A DNA stretch of 41,644 nt from Clostridia bacterium (GCA_017501885.1 JAFVWA010000139.1:1-41644); one strand, 5' to 3'. Shown: positions 1-9,008, counted from the stretch's first letter. The notes: generated from the sequence alone by a model not told the origin. Made by a program: numbers and translations.

Positions 1-35
1 CTGAATCACGAGTTCGATTCTCGTTGGGGCTACCA
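1..35 (+). tRNA. 3' end of a tRNA (partial, identity unknown)
   Basis: The window opens inside a tRNA. A perfect five-pair T arm (ACGAG, loop TTCGATT, CTCGT) is followed by a seven-base acceptor strand (TGGGGCT), discriminator A and an encoded CCA end at 33-35. The anticodon lies outside the window, so the amino acid cannot be assigned. A terminator-like hairpin follows within a few bases. Confidence 0.8.
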
Positions 36-40
36 AAGAA

Positions 41-67
41 AAAGACACCCTTTTTGGGTGTTTTTTT
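41..67 (+). terminator. Terminator after the partial tRNA
   Basis: Stem ACACCC/GGGTGT with a T5 loop is followed by a run of seven T residues, directly after the tRNA CCA end. It fits a rho-independent terminator. The same structure recurs at 181-207 in the second repeat copy. Confidence 0.75.
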
Positions 68-180
68 CTATGTCCCAGCAGAATTGAACTCGTCGTTCGT
101 CCGTCTATGACGGTTCCTACATGATGGACAAGGACATCGTAGCGAAAGCGGAGATGCTTCTCGTTGGGGCTACCAAAGAA

Positions 181-207
181 AAAGACACCCTTTTTGGGTG
201 TTTTTTT
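181..207 (+). terminator. Second copy of the repeat-borne terminator
   Basis: Identical to the hairpin at 41-67, carried along in the 140-bp-period duplication. It follows a tRNA 3' tail that has no tRNA body in front of it. Confidence 0.6.
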
Positions 208-273
208 CTATGTCCCAGCAGAATTGAACTCGTCGTTCGTCCGTCTATGACGATTTTAACACAATATACAACA

Positions 274-300
274 AAAAACAGACCGTTAAGGTCTGTTTTT
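274..300 (+). terminator. Terminator-like hairpin
   Basis: An 11-bp perfect stem (AAAAACAGACC/GGTCTGTTTTT) with a five-base loop and a T run, symmetrical enough to work in both directions. Between 301 and 556 I see no credible gene: an open frame from a TTG at 353 has no ribosome binding site and runs across the comEC promoter. Confidence 0.65.
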
Positions 301-556
301 CTTTAAAAGTAAACCTGCGTAAAGCCGACGGAAAAGAAAATAATAACCCGTTTTGTTAACAGGCGAATGCTCGGCTTACTGGTTCTGCATCTCTTTTGAA
401 AAAGCGACCGCGCATAACAACGGTCAAAGAGCACCGCTCCGCAATAAATACCCAGCTTTCTTTAATATGATTTGTGGATTTTTTTTGCATTTCCAATCGC
501 ACAACGAAGGCTTAATAATATTTTATCACAATAAATACAATATATGCAACTTATAT

Positions 557-585
557 TTGACTTTTATCAAATGTTGTAATAAAAT
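557..585 (+). promoter_or_regulatory. Predicted sigma-A promoter for comEC operon
   Basis: TTGACT at 557-562 and TAAAAT at 580-585 are separated by 17 bp, about 35 bp ahead of the comEC start. The region is A+T rich. No operator is evident. Confidence 0.55.
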
Positions 586-619
586 TTTTTAGGTTAGGGA
601 AAGGATAAAAGTTTTACAG

Positions 620-2773
620 ATGAAAAAGCTCGTAAATTTAAGGTTGGCGTTATTTGTAGCGTTAAGCCTTGCGATAGGAATAATTTGCTGTTACAACAAG
701 ATTATAGGAAATCACTCTACGTCAAAGTGGTTGACCTATGGTTTCTTTTCCCTTGTTATTCTTTACGTAGTTATCGGAAATTGGAAAACAAAAATATTAA
801 AGCGTCTTTGCATATCGTTAAGTGTTCTCGTCTTCTTTATGCTGGGCGCATTTTCTTTTAATAGTCAAGTAAACTCGTTTGAAAACTCCAATCTAAACAA
901 TCACTATTTTAATGTGTCTGGTAGAATTGACGGCATTGACCAAACGGAATACGGTGTTTATCTAAAGTTGGGAATGGTTAAACTTGAAGGCTTTATAAGT
1001 GGCGAGCAAGACTATTCGATAGGCGTATACGCAAACGGCGAAAAACATGCGTTTGAATTAGGTCAAGAGATTGAATTTTACGCATTACTGCGCGATAGGT
1101 CGCTAATCTACGAAGACAAATTAGCCGTTTATGATATATCCCAAAAGGTAAAATGGGTAGCAACCGTCAGCCAAGAAGAAATAACCATTCTTGCAAACAA
1201 ACCAACCATTTTCCAAAAGGTCAACTTGTTTATAAAGAAAACTCTTTTTAGCGGAATGGATAGTAACCAAGCATCGGTTGCCTATGCGCTTTTGACGGGG
1301 CAAGACGAGAATATCCCCGAAGATACTTTGTCGCAATTTCGCTACGCTGGCGTAGCGCATATATTTGCCGTTTCGGGACTTCACATAGGCTTTTTAGCAA
1401 CCGTTTTAACATTTTTATTCAAGAAGTTAAGAGTAAACAGATGGGTATCGTTAATTCTTACCTTTTGCGGTTTGTTGTTCTATTCGGGTGTTTGCGGATT
1501 TTCGTCATCTTCAATAAGAGCAACGGTAATGTGTGCCGTTTTACTTTTTGCATCTAACGTTGGCTATCGATACGACGGCTTAACGTCCATAAGCATTTCG
1601 GCAATAATAATTTTATTGATATCTCCCATAGAACTTTTCTGCGCTGGGTTTGAACTATCCTTTGCGGTAGTTTTAGGCATGCTCGTTTTGTCCCCACCAC
1701 TCAATAAACTGTTCAAGTTTATTCCTACAAAACTACGCAACTCTTTAAGTGCTGTTATTTCTGCACAAGTAGTAAGTATACCTATATGTATAATGATTTT
1801 TGGATATACATCTTTGATATCTGTCGTTTGCAATTTGGTGTTTATTCCCTTGGTTGGAATAATATATATTTTAACGTTCGCGCTAACTATAATAGGCGGA
1901 CTTTTCGGTATTCCCGCGGTCGCACTTTTCGTGTGTAACTACGTGTTTAAAGGCGTTTTATTCTTTATGGAAATTTTCGATTATTCCATATTTACACTTG
2001 CAGGCATATCGTTAGGCGTTTACACAGTTTTTTACTATTTGGCATTGCTTACTATAAGTGGCTTTTTCAACCTAAATAAAGCCGTTAAAATAATCGTGAG
2101 TTTGCTTCTATGCGTTGCCTTTGTTTTATGCGCCGTGTTCGATAACAAAAAGATAAATAATCAAACAAACGTCTACGTTATAGGAAACCCCAACGTGTGC
2201 TTTACGGTGATAGACAGCAAAGAAGAAACAGTATTGATAGTAAACGCTATGCAAACGTTTAGTTCGACGTCGAGATTAAAACGTCTCTGCGAAAGGCAAA
2301 ATATACAAAGGTTTGATGCGGTAATCGTGGGCGATTCTTATGCCATGACAGACCTTCATACCATAGCAGGAAGAGTAAGGGATGTAGCGCCCTTTGACGG
2401 CTTTTATTATTATGGGTTGACGGATGTTCCATCAGAAAGGGCAATCCGCTTATCGTTTGGACAAAATTTTGATATGGCAAACTACCTTGAAAACCAAAAA
2501 ATAACGTTAAAAAATATTCAATGCGAGTTCTATAACGGCGGTTATGTTACCTACTTTAAAATAGGCGATTTTAGTGGACTTGCTTTTTCGCGGTTTAACC
2601 AAAATCCCAACTATTTAGGTGTAGAGATAAGTTCTCCAAACGTAGTTGTAGCCTACGACTATCAAGAACGGATATTTAGTGAATACGACGGAAAATGCAA
2701 TATAAGTTTTTGCGGTTATCTTGGCGATAAAAACGCATACGAAAGCGGGACTTTAAAAATCAGAGTGGCATAA
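620..2773 (+). CDS. comEC: ComEC/Rec2-type DNA uptake channel, degenerate C-terminal domain
   Basis: 717-aa polytopic membrane protein. The first 90 residues hold hydrophobic segments, followed by an OB-like soluble region (about 90-200) and the Competence domain with the family motif FAVSGLHIGFLATV near residue 250 and about eight further membrane helices. ComEC forms the inner-membrane channel for single-stranded DNA during transformation. The C-terminal part normally is a metallo-beta-lactamase nuclease; here the place of the HxHxDH metal motif reads GDSYAMTDLHTIAG, so the metal ligands seem lost. GGGAAAGG at 598-605 lies unusually far (about 14 bases) before the ATG. holA follows, a common Bacillota gene order. 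Confidence 0.9.
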   Translation: MKKLVNLRLALFVALSLAIGIICCYNKIIGNHSTSKWLTYGFFSLVILYVVIGNWKTKILKRLCISLSVLVFFMLGAFSFNSQVNSFENSNLNNHYFNVSGRIDGIDQTEYGVYLKLGMVKLEGFISGEQDYSIGVYANGEKHAFELGQEIEFYALLRDRSLIYEDKLAVYDISQKVKWVATVSQEEITILANKPTIFQKVNLFIKKTLFSGMDSNQASVAYALLTGQDENIPEDTLSQFRYAGVAHIFAVSGLHIGFLATVLTFLFKKLRVNRWVSLILTFCGLLFYSGVCGFSSSSIRATVMCAVLLFASNVGYRYDGLTSISISAIIILLISPIELFCAGFELSFAVVLGMLVLSPPLNKLFKFIPTKLRNSLSAVISAQVVSIPICIMIFGYTSLISVVCNLVFIPLVGIIYILTFALTIIGGLFGIPAVALFVCNYVFKGVLFFMEIFDYSIFTLAGISLGVYTVFYYLALLTISGFFNLNKAVKIIVSLLLCVAFVLCAVFDNKKINNQTNVYVIGNPNVCFTVIDSKEETVLIVNAMQTFSSTSRLKRLCERQNIQRFDAVIVGDSYAMTDLHTIAGRVRDVAPFDGFYYYGLTDVPSERAIRLSFGQNFDMANYLENQKITLKNIQCEFYNGGYVTYFKIGDFSGLAFSRFNQNPNYLGVEISSPNVVVAYDYQERIFSEYDGKCNISFCGYLGDKNAYESGTLKIRVA

Positions 2774-2901
2774 AACCAAAAATGGGGTAGGTTACAAGTA
2801 AGGTATATATAAATAAAATATAATTAAAATTTTATAAAAAGAGAAATTCCCGTTGCAAAATAAAAAAAAAGGTGTTAGAATGTATAAGAGGAAATTTGGT
2901 T

Positions 2902-3867
2902 TTGAATTATACTGAGTTTAAAAACGGGTTGGAAAACGGGCAACGTTTTCCCATATATTTGTTTGAGGGGGAAGACGCTTTTTTTAGAGAGCGCGGTCTT
3001 CGTCTTTTAAAGGACAAATGCGTATTAGAGCCCGAACTCAACTACGCCGTGTTTGAAGGCGACAAATTTTCCGAAAAAGACTTTTTATCATCGCTTTTTG
3101 CCTTTCCTATTATGAGTGAAAAGCGAATGACCGTTTTAAGAGAATACTATCCAAAGGCAAGCGGACTATCAGCAGGGATAAAAGACTATTTTAAGTCGCC
3201 CGTAAGCGAAAGCATTTTGGTAATACTAAACGAAAAGCCGAGCGAACAACTAAAAAAATTCGACACCGTTTGCGTGGTAGACTGCAAAAAGGCAGATTTA
3301 ACGTTAATTAGTCGCTACGTTAAAGGCAAGTGCGCAAATTCGGGTGTTGCCATTGACTTAGAAACTGCAAGACTTGTCGGTGAATACTGTTTAAGCGATA
3401 TGACAAGGATAGAGAGCGAGACGGAAAAACTCATATCTTACGCCTTTTCAAAAAAGGTAATCACGATAGAAGACGTAGAACTTTTGGTTACCAAAGACAC
3501 CGAGTATAAGATATTTGAAATGACCGACTATATCGGTAAAAAGGACTTTGATAAAGCGATAACGATAATACACGAGATGCTTGGAAAAGGCGAAACGCTT
3601 CCGAGAATACTTGTATCGGTTTATAACTATTTTAGAAAACTTTTGCACGTTGCAATAAGTCAAAATACAGACGTAGAACTTGCAAAAATGCTTGGCACCA
3701 AAGATTTTGTCGTTAGAAAGACAAGGCAACAAGCCAAGGCGTTTAAGAAAAAATCACTTAAAATGGCGGTAGACATGCTTGCTGACACCGATTACCTCAT
3801 TAAGACGGGAACGGTTGATGCGACGGATAGAATTTGGTATACGTTGTTTACCGTAATCACGGCGTAA
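2902..3867 (+). CDS. holA: DNA polymerase III delta subunit
   Basis: About 321 aa. HolA is the clamp-loader subunit that opens the sliding clamp. The N-terminal part has the usual pattern of an early FEGEDAFFRERGLR segment, and the middle has an alpha-helical region (SDMTRIESETEKLISY) typical of HolA. It follows comEC as in many Bacillota, although rpsT, often next to this pair, is absent. The start is uncertain: TTG at 2902 lies about 10 bases after AGAGG, while the longer frame opens at a GTG at 2872 with no clear ribosome binding site. The end overlaps no gene; cdaA starts 11 bases later. Confidence 0.88.
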   Translation: MNYTEFKNGLENGQRFPIYLFEGEDAFFRERGLRLLKDKCVLEPELNYAVFEGDKFSEKDFLSSLFAFPIMSEKRMTVLREYYPKASGLSAGIKDYFKSPVSESILVILNEKPSEQLKKFDTVCVVDCKKADLTLISRYVKGKCANSGVAIDLETARLVGEYCLSDMTRIESETEKLISYAFSKKVITIEDVELLVTKDTEYKIFEMTDYIGKKDFDKAITIIHEMLGKGETLPRILVSVYNYFRKLLHVAISQNTDVELAKMLGTKDFVVRKTRQQAKAFKKKSLKMAVDMLADTDYLIKTGTVDATDRIWYTLFTVITA

Positions 3868-3878
3868 AGGGGAAGATT

Positions 3879-4712
3879 ATGAATTTAATTAGAGATATTA
3901 AAGCGTTCATAAATAGGCTTACCGTTGAGACGGATACGCTTGTAGCGTTAATCGTTGCTGTGTTGGCGTTTACCGTGCTTTACTTTTTCGTTATAAGATT
4001 TTTGATTAGAAACGAAGGTAAAGACGTCGTGTTTGTATTCGTTGCCATAATGATAATATCGGCGGCGGTAATTGCAATAGTGGAAGCCATTGCAAACGAA
4101 ATTTTCCTTATGGTTCCAGCCATTTGTATCGTGGTTATCATGTGCTTGTATTCGGTAGAAATCAAGCGTTTGATATGGGCAAAGAGAAAGGTCAAACTTT
4201 TTGACGTTAGGAAAAACGAAGGGCTTCACGTAGACGAAGAAAAAACCCAACGTTGTATAAACGAAATTATAAAGGCCCTTCAAAACATGGCTAAAAACGA
4301 CGTGGGTGCAATAATCGTTTTATCGACGGGCAACGTTCCGTCCCAGATTATCGACAGCGGTGTAAAACTTGAAAGTGATATTTCAAGCGAACTCATAGAA
4401 AGCGTGTTTTTCCCAAAAACTCCGTTGCATGACGGCGCAATGATAATAAACGGCACTAAAATCGTAGCGGCAGGTTGTTTCTTGCCACTATCTCAAAATG
4501 CAGACAATATTCCAAAAGACTTGGGAACTCGTCACCGCGCAGGTATAGGCGTTACCGAAACGATAGACGTTATGAGTATAATCGTTTCAGAAGAAACGGG
4601 TATTATTTCTGTTGCAAGAGCAGGTAAAATAACCAGATACGCAGACGTAGAAATTCTTAAAAACACTCTTGGCAAGTATTATTGGCAAGAAGTAGAAAGC
4701 GCAAGGAGATAA
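3879..4712 (+). CDS. cdaA: Diadenylate cyclase CdaA (c-di-AMP synthase)
   Basis: 277 aa. It makes c-di-AMP from two ATP at the membrane. Three hydrophobic segments fill about residues 20-90, followed by the DAC domain. The catalytic DGA motif is at 185-187 and the RHR motif at 218-220, both intact, so the enzyme should be active. The ATG at 3879 has AAAGGGGAAG in front of it; an upstream ATG in frame (3834) lies inside holA and lacks a site. In most Bacillota cdaA is followed by cdaR and glmM. Here neither is present; a 43-aa membrane protein follows after 3 bases. Confidence 0.95.
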   Translation: MNLIRDIKAFINRLTVETDTLVALIVAVLAFTVLYFFVIRFLIRNEGKDVVFVFVAIMIISAAVIAIVEAIANEIFLMVPAICIVVIMCLYSVEIKRLIWAKRKVKLFDVRKNEGLHVDEEKTQRCINEIIKALQNMAKNDVGAIIVLSTGNVPSQIIDSGVKLESDISSELIESVFFPKTPLHDGAMIINGTKIVAAGCFLPLSQNADNIPKDLGTRHRAGIGVTETIDVMSIIVSEETGIISVARAGKITRYADVEILKNTLGKYYWQEVESARR

Positions 4713-4715
4713 GAT

Positions 4716-4847
4716 ATGGATAATTTTGAATTTAACAATCGTCCTGAAAATAACGAAAAAGGCTCCAAAGCGTTTTGGAAAGGTTTTGGCGTGTTTGCGC
4801 TCTCATTATTTCTTGCAGTTTTAACAGTCGTTATAATCAATCTATAA
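4716..4847 (+). CDS. Small single-pass membrane protein, 43 aa
   Basis: An ATG at 4716 sits 7 bases after AAGGAG (4703-4708) and opens a 43-codon frame ending in TAA at 4847. The first 20 residues are polar and Asn/Glu-rich, then FWKGFGVF leads into a hydrophobic stretch of about 20 residues (27-43), so a single membrane helix at the C-terminus is likely. It is separated from cdaA by 3 bases and from the DUF1015 gene by 26, so it is co-transcribed. It occupies the place of cdaR. I recognise no family. The ribosome binding site and position argue for a real gene, but the short length keeps confidence moderate. Confidence 0.65.
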   Translation: MDNFEFNNRPENNEKGSKAFWKGFGVFALSLFLAVLTVVIINL

Positions 4848-4873
4848 GGTCAAAATAAAAGGATTTACACAAG

Positions 4874-6100
4874 ATGAAAAAGACAGGACTTCATAGCGCC
4901 AATATACTTTTACCTAAGGGTGTAGACATGAATGCGTGGGCAGTCGTTGCTTGCGACCAGTTCACGGGCGAGCCAGAGTATTGGCAAACTTTAGAAAAAC
5001 AGGTTAGCGGAAAGCCCACAACCCTTGATATGATTCTTCCCGAAGTATATCTAAACGATAATCCCGATAAGAGAATTGAAAAGGTTAACCAAAACATCTG
5101 CAAGTATTTAGATAGCGGGGTTTTTGAAGAACTTTCAAACGGCTTTATACTAACCATTCGTCAAACTCCATACGTTCAAAGAAGAATAGGACTTATGGGT
5201 GCAATCGATTTAGAAGAATACGAATATTCAAAAAAGAGCGACGCGCTTATTCGTTCAACCGAAGGCACGGTAGAAGAGCGCATTCCCCCAAGATTAAAAA
5301 TCAGAAAGGACGCGGCTGTGGAATTCCCACACGTCATGGTGCTTTTTGACGATGAAAATAGAGAGATAACCGAACCGTTATATCAGAATAGGGATAAATA
5401 CAAAAAAGTTTACGATTTTGACCTTAATATGGACGGCGGACACGTAGAAGGCTATTTTATAGATGACGTAAGCGAAGTGTTAGGAAAGTTCGAAAAACTT
5501 TTGGATAAAGAAAGACTGATAAAAAAATACGGTAAGCAAGACAACTTTGCGTTTGCCGTAGGCGACGGAAACCATTCTTTGGCAACGGCAAAAGCGCATT
5601 GGAACGTTGTTAAACAGTCTTTAAGCGAAAGCGAAAAGCAAACTCACCCCGCAAGATACGCATTGGTAGAACTCGTTAATATTTATGATGAAGGCATATA
5701 TTTTGAGCCTATCTTCCGTTTTGTAACGGGCGTGGATAAGCAAGCGTTCATAAACGGGTTAAAGGATATTGACTGTGGAAATATTCGCGTGTTTGACGGC
5801 AAGACTTTTACCGAGCAAAAGGGCGCGTGTGCTTTGGCTGACGGTATAAAGGCAACCGATAAGTATATTGCAGACTATATCGCTTTGCACGGTGGCGAAG
5901 TGGACTATATCCACGGCGAAAGCAATTTAGAAAAACTCGTTAAAGCAACGGAAAACGCAGTTGGTATTTATTTTGAAAAGCTCGACAAAGCCGAACTTTT
6001 CAGATACGTTTCCGAAAAGGGCGCTTTCCCAAGAAAGACTTTCTCTATGGGCGAAGGCATAGAAAAGCGTTATTATTTAGAAGGAAGAAAAATTAAGTAA
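4874..6100 (+). CDS. DUF1015 family protein
   Basis: 408 aa, matching the DUF1015 (SerC-like HTH-less) family length. Characteristic segments are WAVVACDQFTGEPEYW near residues 22-37, a central AFAVGDGNHSLATAKAHW block at about 232-249, and RYALVELVNIYD at about 266. The family has no firmly established reaction; it is often found near serine or aspartate family amino-acid genes. Aspartate kinase follows 9 bases downstream, so the pair is co-transcribed. AAAGGA precedes the ATG by about 10 bases. Confidence 0.85.
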   Translation: MKKTGLHSANILLPKGVDMNAWAVVACDQFTGEPEYWQTLEKQVSGKPTTLDMILPEVYLNDNPDKRIEKVNQNICKYLDSGVFEELSNGFILTIRQTPYVQRRIGLMGAIDLEEYEYSKKSDALIRSTEGTVEERIPPRLKIRKDAAVEFPHVMVLFDDENREITEPLYQNRDKYKKVYDFDLNMDGGHVEGYFIDDVSEVLGKFEKLLDKERLIKKYGKQDNFAFAVGDGNHSLATAKAHWNVVKQSLSESEKQTHPARYALVELVNIYDEGIYFEPIFRFVTGVDKQAFINGLKDIDCGNIRVFDGKTFTEQKGACALADGIKATDKYIADYIALHGGEVDYIHGESNLEKLVKATENAVGIYFEKLDKAELFRYVSEKGAFPRKTFSMGEGIEKRYYLEGRKIK

Positions 6101-6109
6101 GGATAAATC

Positions 6110-7426
6110 ATGATAAAAGTTTGTAAATTTGGCGGAACGTCAATGGCAGATGCAAAAGCGTTTGCGCAAGTAAAAAGCATAATCAATTCAGAAGCAAGCA
6201 GAAGATACATAGTAGTTTCTGCACCAGGAAAGAGAAATAAGCAAGACATCAAAATTACCGATACTTTATACGCTACGTTTGAAGAACTTAAAGCAACGGG
6301 AAAAATCGATAAAAACTTCTCTCTCATCAGAGAAAGATTTACCGACCTTGTTAAGGATTTGGGCTTAGATATGGATATTGAAAAAATCTTAGACCAAACG
6401 GAAGTTCAAATTATCGAAAACAAGAGTGCTGATTTTACCGCTTCAAGGGGTGAATATCTAAGCGCAATGGTAATGGCAAAATATTTGGGTTTTGAATTTG
6501 TTGACGCAGCAGATTTAGTTCGCTTTGACAGTCGTGGCAATTTAAGTCTTGACTATACCGACGATAAAGTTCGTCAAAAATTAGACGGTGTTGAAAAGGC
6601 TGTTATTCCAGGTTTTTACGGCAAAGACTACGAAGGCAATATCAAAACGTTTAGCCGTGGCGGAAGCGACATTACAGGCTCTATCATAGCGCGTGGCGTT
6701 CAAGCTGACTTATACGAAAACTGGACGGACGTAAGCGGATTTTTAGTTTGCGATCCAAGAATAGTTCCAGAAGCAAAAGTTATCAAGCAAGTTACCTATA
6801 AAGAACTTAGAGAACTTGCATACATGGGCGCAAGCGTTCTTCATCCGGAAGCAATTTTCCCTGTAATGAAGAATAAAATTATGATAAACATCAAAAATAC
6901 CTTTAAACCATCAGAGCCTGGCACGATGATTGTTCCTAACGAAAAGTATGAACTTTGTAGCGACAGCGTTGTTACGGGTATTGCAGGCAAAAAAGACTTC
7001 ACAGTTATCTTTATTGAAAAGTCAATGATGAATGCAGAAGTTGGTTTTATACGTAAGGTATTGTCCGTATTAGAACACTACGGCTTATGTGTAGAACACT
7101 TGCCATCAGGGGTAGATACTCTCTCAGTAGTAGTTGCTTCTGATCAATTAAAGGACGGTATTTTATCTGACGTAGTAAACGAGATTAGAGAAAACGTTAG
7201 TCCCGACTACGTTCACGTTATAGAAAACATTTCACTTATCGCAACGGTTGGACATGGTATGAATAGACGTGTAGGAACTGCTGCAAAACTTTTCGCCGCG
7301 CTTGCAAAAGAAAATATCAACTTGAGAATGATAGACCAAGGTTCGAGTGAGTTAAACATCATAATCGGTGTAGAAAACTCAGACTACGAAAAGTGTATAA
7401 GCGCTATATACAAAGCTTTTAACTAA
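6110..7426 (+). CDS. Aspartate kinase
   Basis: 438 aa, monofunctional class with a catalytic amino-acid-kinase domain and two C-terminal ACT domains (about residues 300-438). It phosphorylates L-aspartate, the first step to lysine, threonine and methionine. The nucleotide/aspartate motif KFGGTSM is at residues 5-11, and the FSRGGSDITGSIIA block is at about 182-195. AAGGA sits ahead of the ATG. No other aspartate-family biosynthesis gene is nearby; the gene is followed by malic enzyme after a 56-bp gap. Confidence 0.93.
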   Translation: MIKVCKFGGTSMADAKAFAQVKSIINSEASRRYIVVSAPGKRNKQDIKITDTLYATFEELKATGKIDKNFSLIRERFTDLVKDLGLDMDIEKILDQTEVQIIENKSADFTASRGEYLSAMVMAKYLGFEFVDAADLVRFDSRGNLSLDYTDDKVRQKLDGVEKAVIPGFYGKDYEGNIKTFSRGGSDITGSIIARGVQADLYENWTDVSGFLVCDPRIVPEAKVIKQVTYKELRELAYMGASVLHPEAIFPVMKNKIMINIKNTFKPSEPGTMIVPNEKYELCSDSVVTGIAGKKDFTVIFIEKSMMNAEVGFIRKVLSVLEHYGLCVEHLPSGVDTLSVVVASDQLKDGILSDVVNEIRENVSPDYVHVIENISLIATVGHGMNRRVGTAAKLFAALAKENINLRMIDQGSSELNIIIGVENSDYEKCISAIYKAFN

Positions 7427-7482
7427 ACTTAGGTTTAGCAAAAAATAAACAAATTTTATTCAATATAATCGGAGGCATGATT

Positions 7483-8664
7483 ATGGATTACGCAAAAGAA
7501 TCACTCAAAAGACATGCAGAGTGGAAAGGTAAAATCGGAGTAGTTGCAAAAGTTCCAGTAGCAAATAAAGAAGATCTTTCTCTCGCATACACCCCAGGCG
7601 TTGCTCAACCCTGTTTAGAAATTCAAAAAGACTACAACAAATCTTTTGAACTTACTGGTCGTGGCAATATGGTAGCAGTTGTAACCGACGGCACGGCAGT
7701 TTTAGGACTTGGCGATATCGGTCCTGAAGCAGGTATGCCCGTTATGGAAGGCAAGGCAGTATTATTCAAAGCGTTTGGCGACGTAGATGCAGTTCCTCTT
7801 TGTGTTCGTAGCAAGAGTGTAGACGAAATCGTTCAAACTGTAAAACTTTTAGCAGGAAGCTTCGGTGGTGTAAACTTAGAAGACATTTCCGCTCCAAGAT
7901 GTTTTGAAATTGAAAAGAGATTAAAGGAAGATCCCGAAGTTGATATTCCGATTTTCCACGACGACCAACACGGCACGGCAGTTGTTTGCGTAGCTGCATG
8001 TATCAACGCACTTAAACTCGTTGGTAAGAAATGGGATGAAGTAAGCATAGTATTTAGCGGTGCAGGCGCAGCAGGTGTTGCGATTGCAAAACTCATGATT
8101 TCAATGGGCGCTAAAGACGTTGTAATGTGCGATAGAAACGGTATCATTTATAAAGGTAGAAAAGAAGGCATGAATGCTTCTAAGGAAGAAATTGCAGAAT
8201 TTAGCAACAAGCTCGGCAAGAAGGGTTCGTTAGCAGAAGCATTAAAGGGCGCAGACATTTTCGTTGGCGTATCTTCTCCAGGACTTTTAACTGAAGAAAT
8301 GGTAGCATCAATGGCAAAGGGCGCAATCGTTATGCCTATGGCAAACCCAACCCCAGAAATCATGCCAGACCTTGCTATAAAAGCAGGCGCAGCAGTTGTT
8401 GGAACGGGTAGAAGCGACTTCCCAAATCAAATTAACAACGTTCTTGCATTCCCTGGAATTTTCCGTGGTGCATTAGATTGCAGAGCGCTTGACATCAACG
8501 AAGAAATGAAGATTGCAGCAGCAACCGCAATTGCAAGTCTTGTTTCTGACGAAGAATTAAGTTCTGAATACGTTATTCCTGCACCATTTGATAAGAGAGT
8601 TGCTCCAACCGTTGCAAGAGCAGTTAAAGAAGCAGCAATCAAAACTGGTGTAAATAGAATATAA
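7483..8664 (+). CDS. NAD(P)-dependent malic enzyme
   Basis: 393 aa, the short bacterial type without a phosphotransacetylase domain. It converts malate to pyruvate and CO2. Catalytic Tyr36 lies in [10 protein letters not shown], the metal-binding region is FHDDQHGTA, and the nucleotide motif [10 protein letters not shown] follows. The ATG at 7483 is 7 bases after GGAGG (7471-7475); the ATG at 7477 is too close to it. A gap of 56 bp after the aspartate kinase contains a TATAAT at 7464-7469 but no convincing -35 box. Confidence 0.93.
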   Translation: MDYAKESLKRHAEWKGKIGVVAKVPVANKEDLSLAYTPGVAQPCLEIQKDYNKSFELTGRGNMVAVVTDGTAVLGLGDIGPEAGMPVMEGKAVLFKAFGDVDAVPLCVRSKSVDEIVQTVKLLAGSFGGVNLEDISAPRCFEIEKRLKEDPEVDIPIFHDDQHGTAVVCVAACINALKLVGKKWDEVSIVFSGAGAAGVAIAKLMISMGAKDVVMCDRNGIIYKGRKEGMNASKEEIAEFSNKLGKKGSLAEALKGADIFVGVSSPGLLTEEMVASMAKGAIVMPMANPTPEIMPDLAIKAGAAVVGTGRSDFPNQINNVLAFPGIFRGALDCRALDINEEMKIAAATAIASLVSDEELSSEYVIPAPFDKRVAPTVARAVKEAAIKTGVNRI

Positions 8665-8666
8665 TA

Positions 8667-8969
8667 TTGAAAGAATCATTTTTTCAAAAGGTCTATCAAG
8701 TAGTTCAAAGCATTCCCTACGGGAAGGTTATGAGCTACGGACAGATAGCAGAGATTTTAGGCAATAAAAGAATGAGTAGGCAAGTGGGGTGGGCGTTACA
8801 CGTCAACCCCTCTCCTGATACTATTCCATGTTATAGAGTAGTGAATCGTTTTGGTGGATTAAGTAGCGCATTTGCGTTTGGCGGTGAAGACGTTCAGCGT
8901 CAACTTTTAGAAAAAGAAGGTGTAACCTTTGACCAAAACGGCAACGTAAACTCTCGCCATTTTATTTAA
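8667..8969 (+). CDS. Small methylated-DNA-cysteine methyltransferase (MGMT/Ogt-like)
   Basis: 100 aa, only the C-terminal MGMT domain. Such proteins remove alkyl groups from O6-alkylguanine by transfer to a cysteine. The winged-helix part (PYGKVMSYGQIAEILGN) and the active-site block are present, with Cys55 in IPCYRVV. The usual sequence is PCHRV, so the activating histidine is replaced by Tyr56. It starts with TTG two bases after the malic enzyme stop and has no obvious ribosome binding site of its own, so translational coupling is likely. Activity as a true repair enzyme or as an alkyltransferase-like binder is open. Confidence 0.8.
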   Translation: MKESFFQKVYQVVQSIPYGKVMSYGQIAEILGNKRMSRQVGWALHVNPSPDTIPCYRVVNRFGGLSSAFAFGGEDVQRQLLEKEGVTFDQNGNVNSRHFI

Positions 8970-8980
8970 ATACCACATAG

Positions 8981-9002
8981 AAAAAAGCCGACTTTAGTCG
9001 GC
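8981..9002 (-). terminator. Hairpin with T run on the minus strand
   Basis: GCCGAC-TTTA-GTCGGC (8987-9002) preceded by six A on the plus strand, so the T run belongs to minus-strand transcription. It may still end the upstream plus-strand operon weakly. Confidence 0.45.
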
Positions 9003-9008
9003 AATTAC

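Larger units (their letters stand above)
18..252 (+). repeat. 95-bp direct repeat, two copies, 140-bp period
   Basis: Bases 18-112 and 158-252 are identical by eye. Each unit begins with the last 18 bases of the tRNA (half of the T arm, acceptor strand and CCA), then a terminator-like hairpin, then a segment ending in the small palindrome CCGTC-TAT-GACG. The 45 bases between the copies are unique. The second copy carries only the tRNA tail, so it is not a functional tRNA. This could be a tandem duplication or the scar of an insertion targeted to the tRNA 3' end. Confidence 0.85.

Noticed and set aside
67..112. Antisense tRNA-like sequence in the 95-bp repeat
   Set aside because: Its reverse complement has a GTTCAATTC stretch like a T loop, but the flanking arms do not pair, so no tRNA is supported.
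121..592. Open frames of 61 and 79 codons before comEC
   Set aside because: The first lies in the tandem repeat and terminator; the second starts at a TTG without a site and crosses the comEC promoter.
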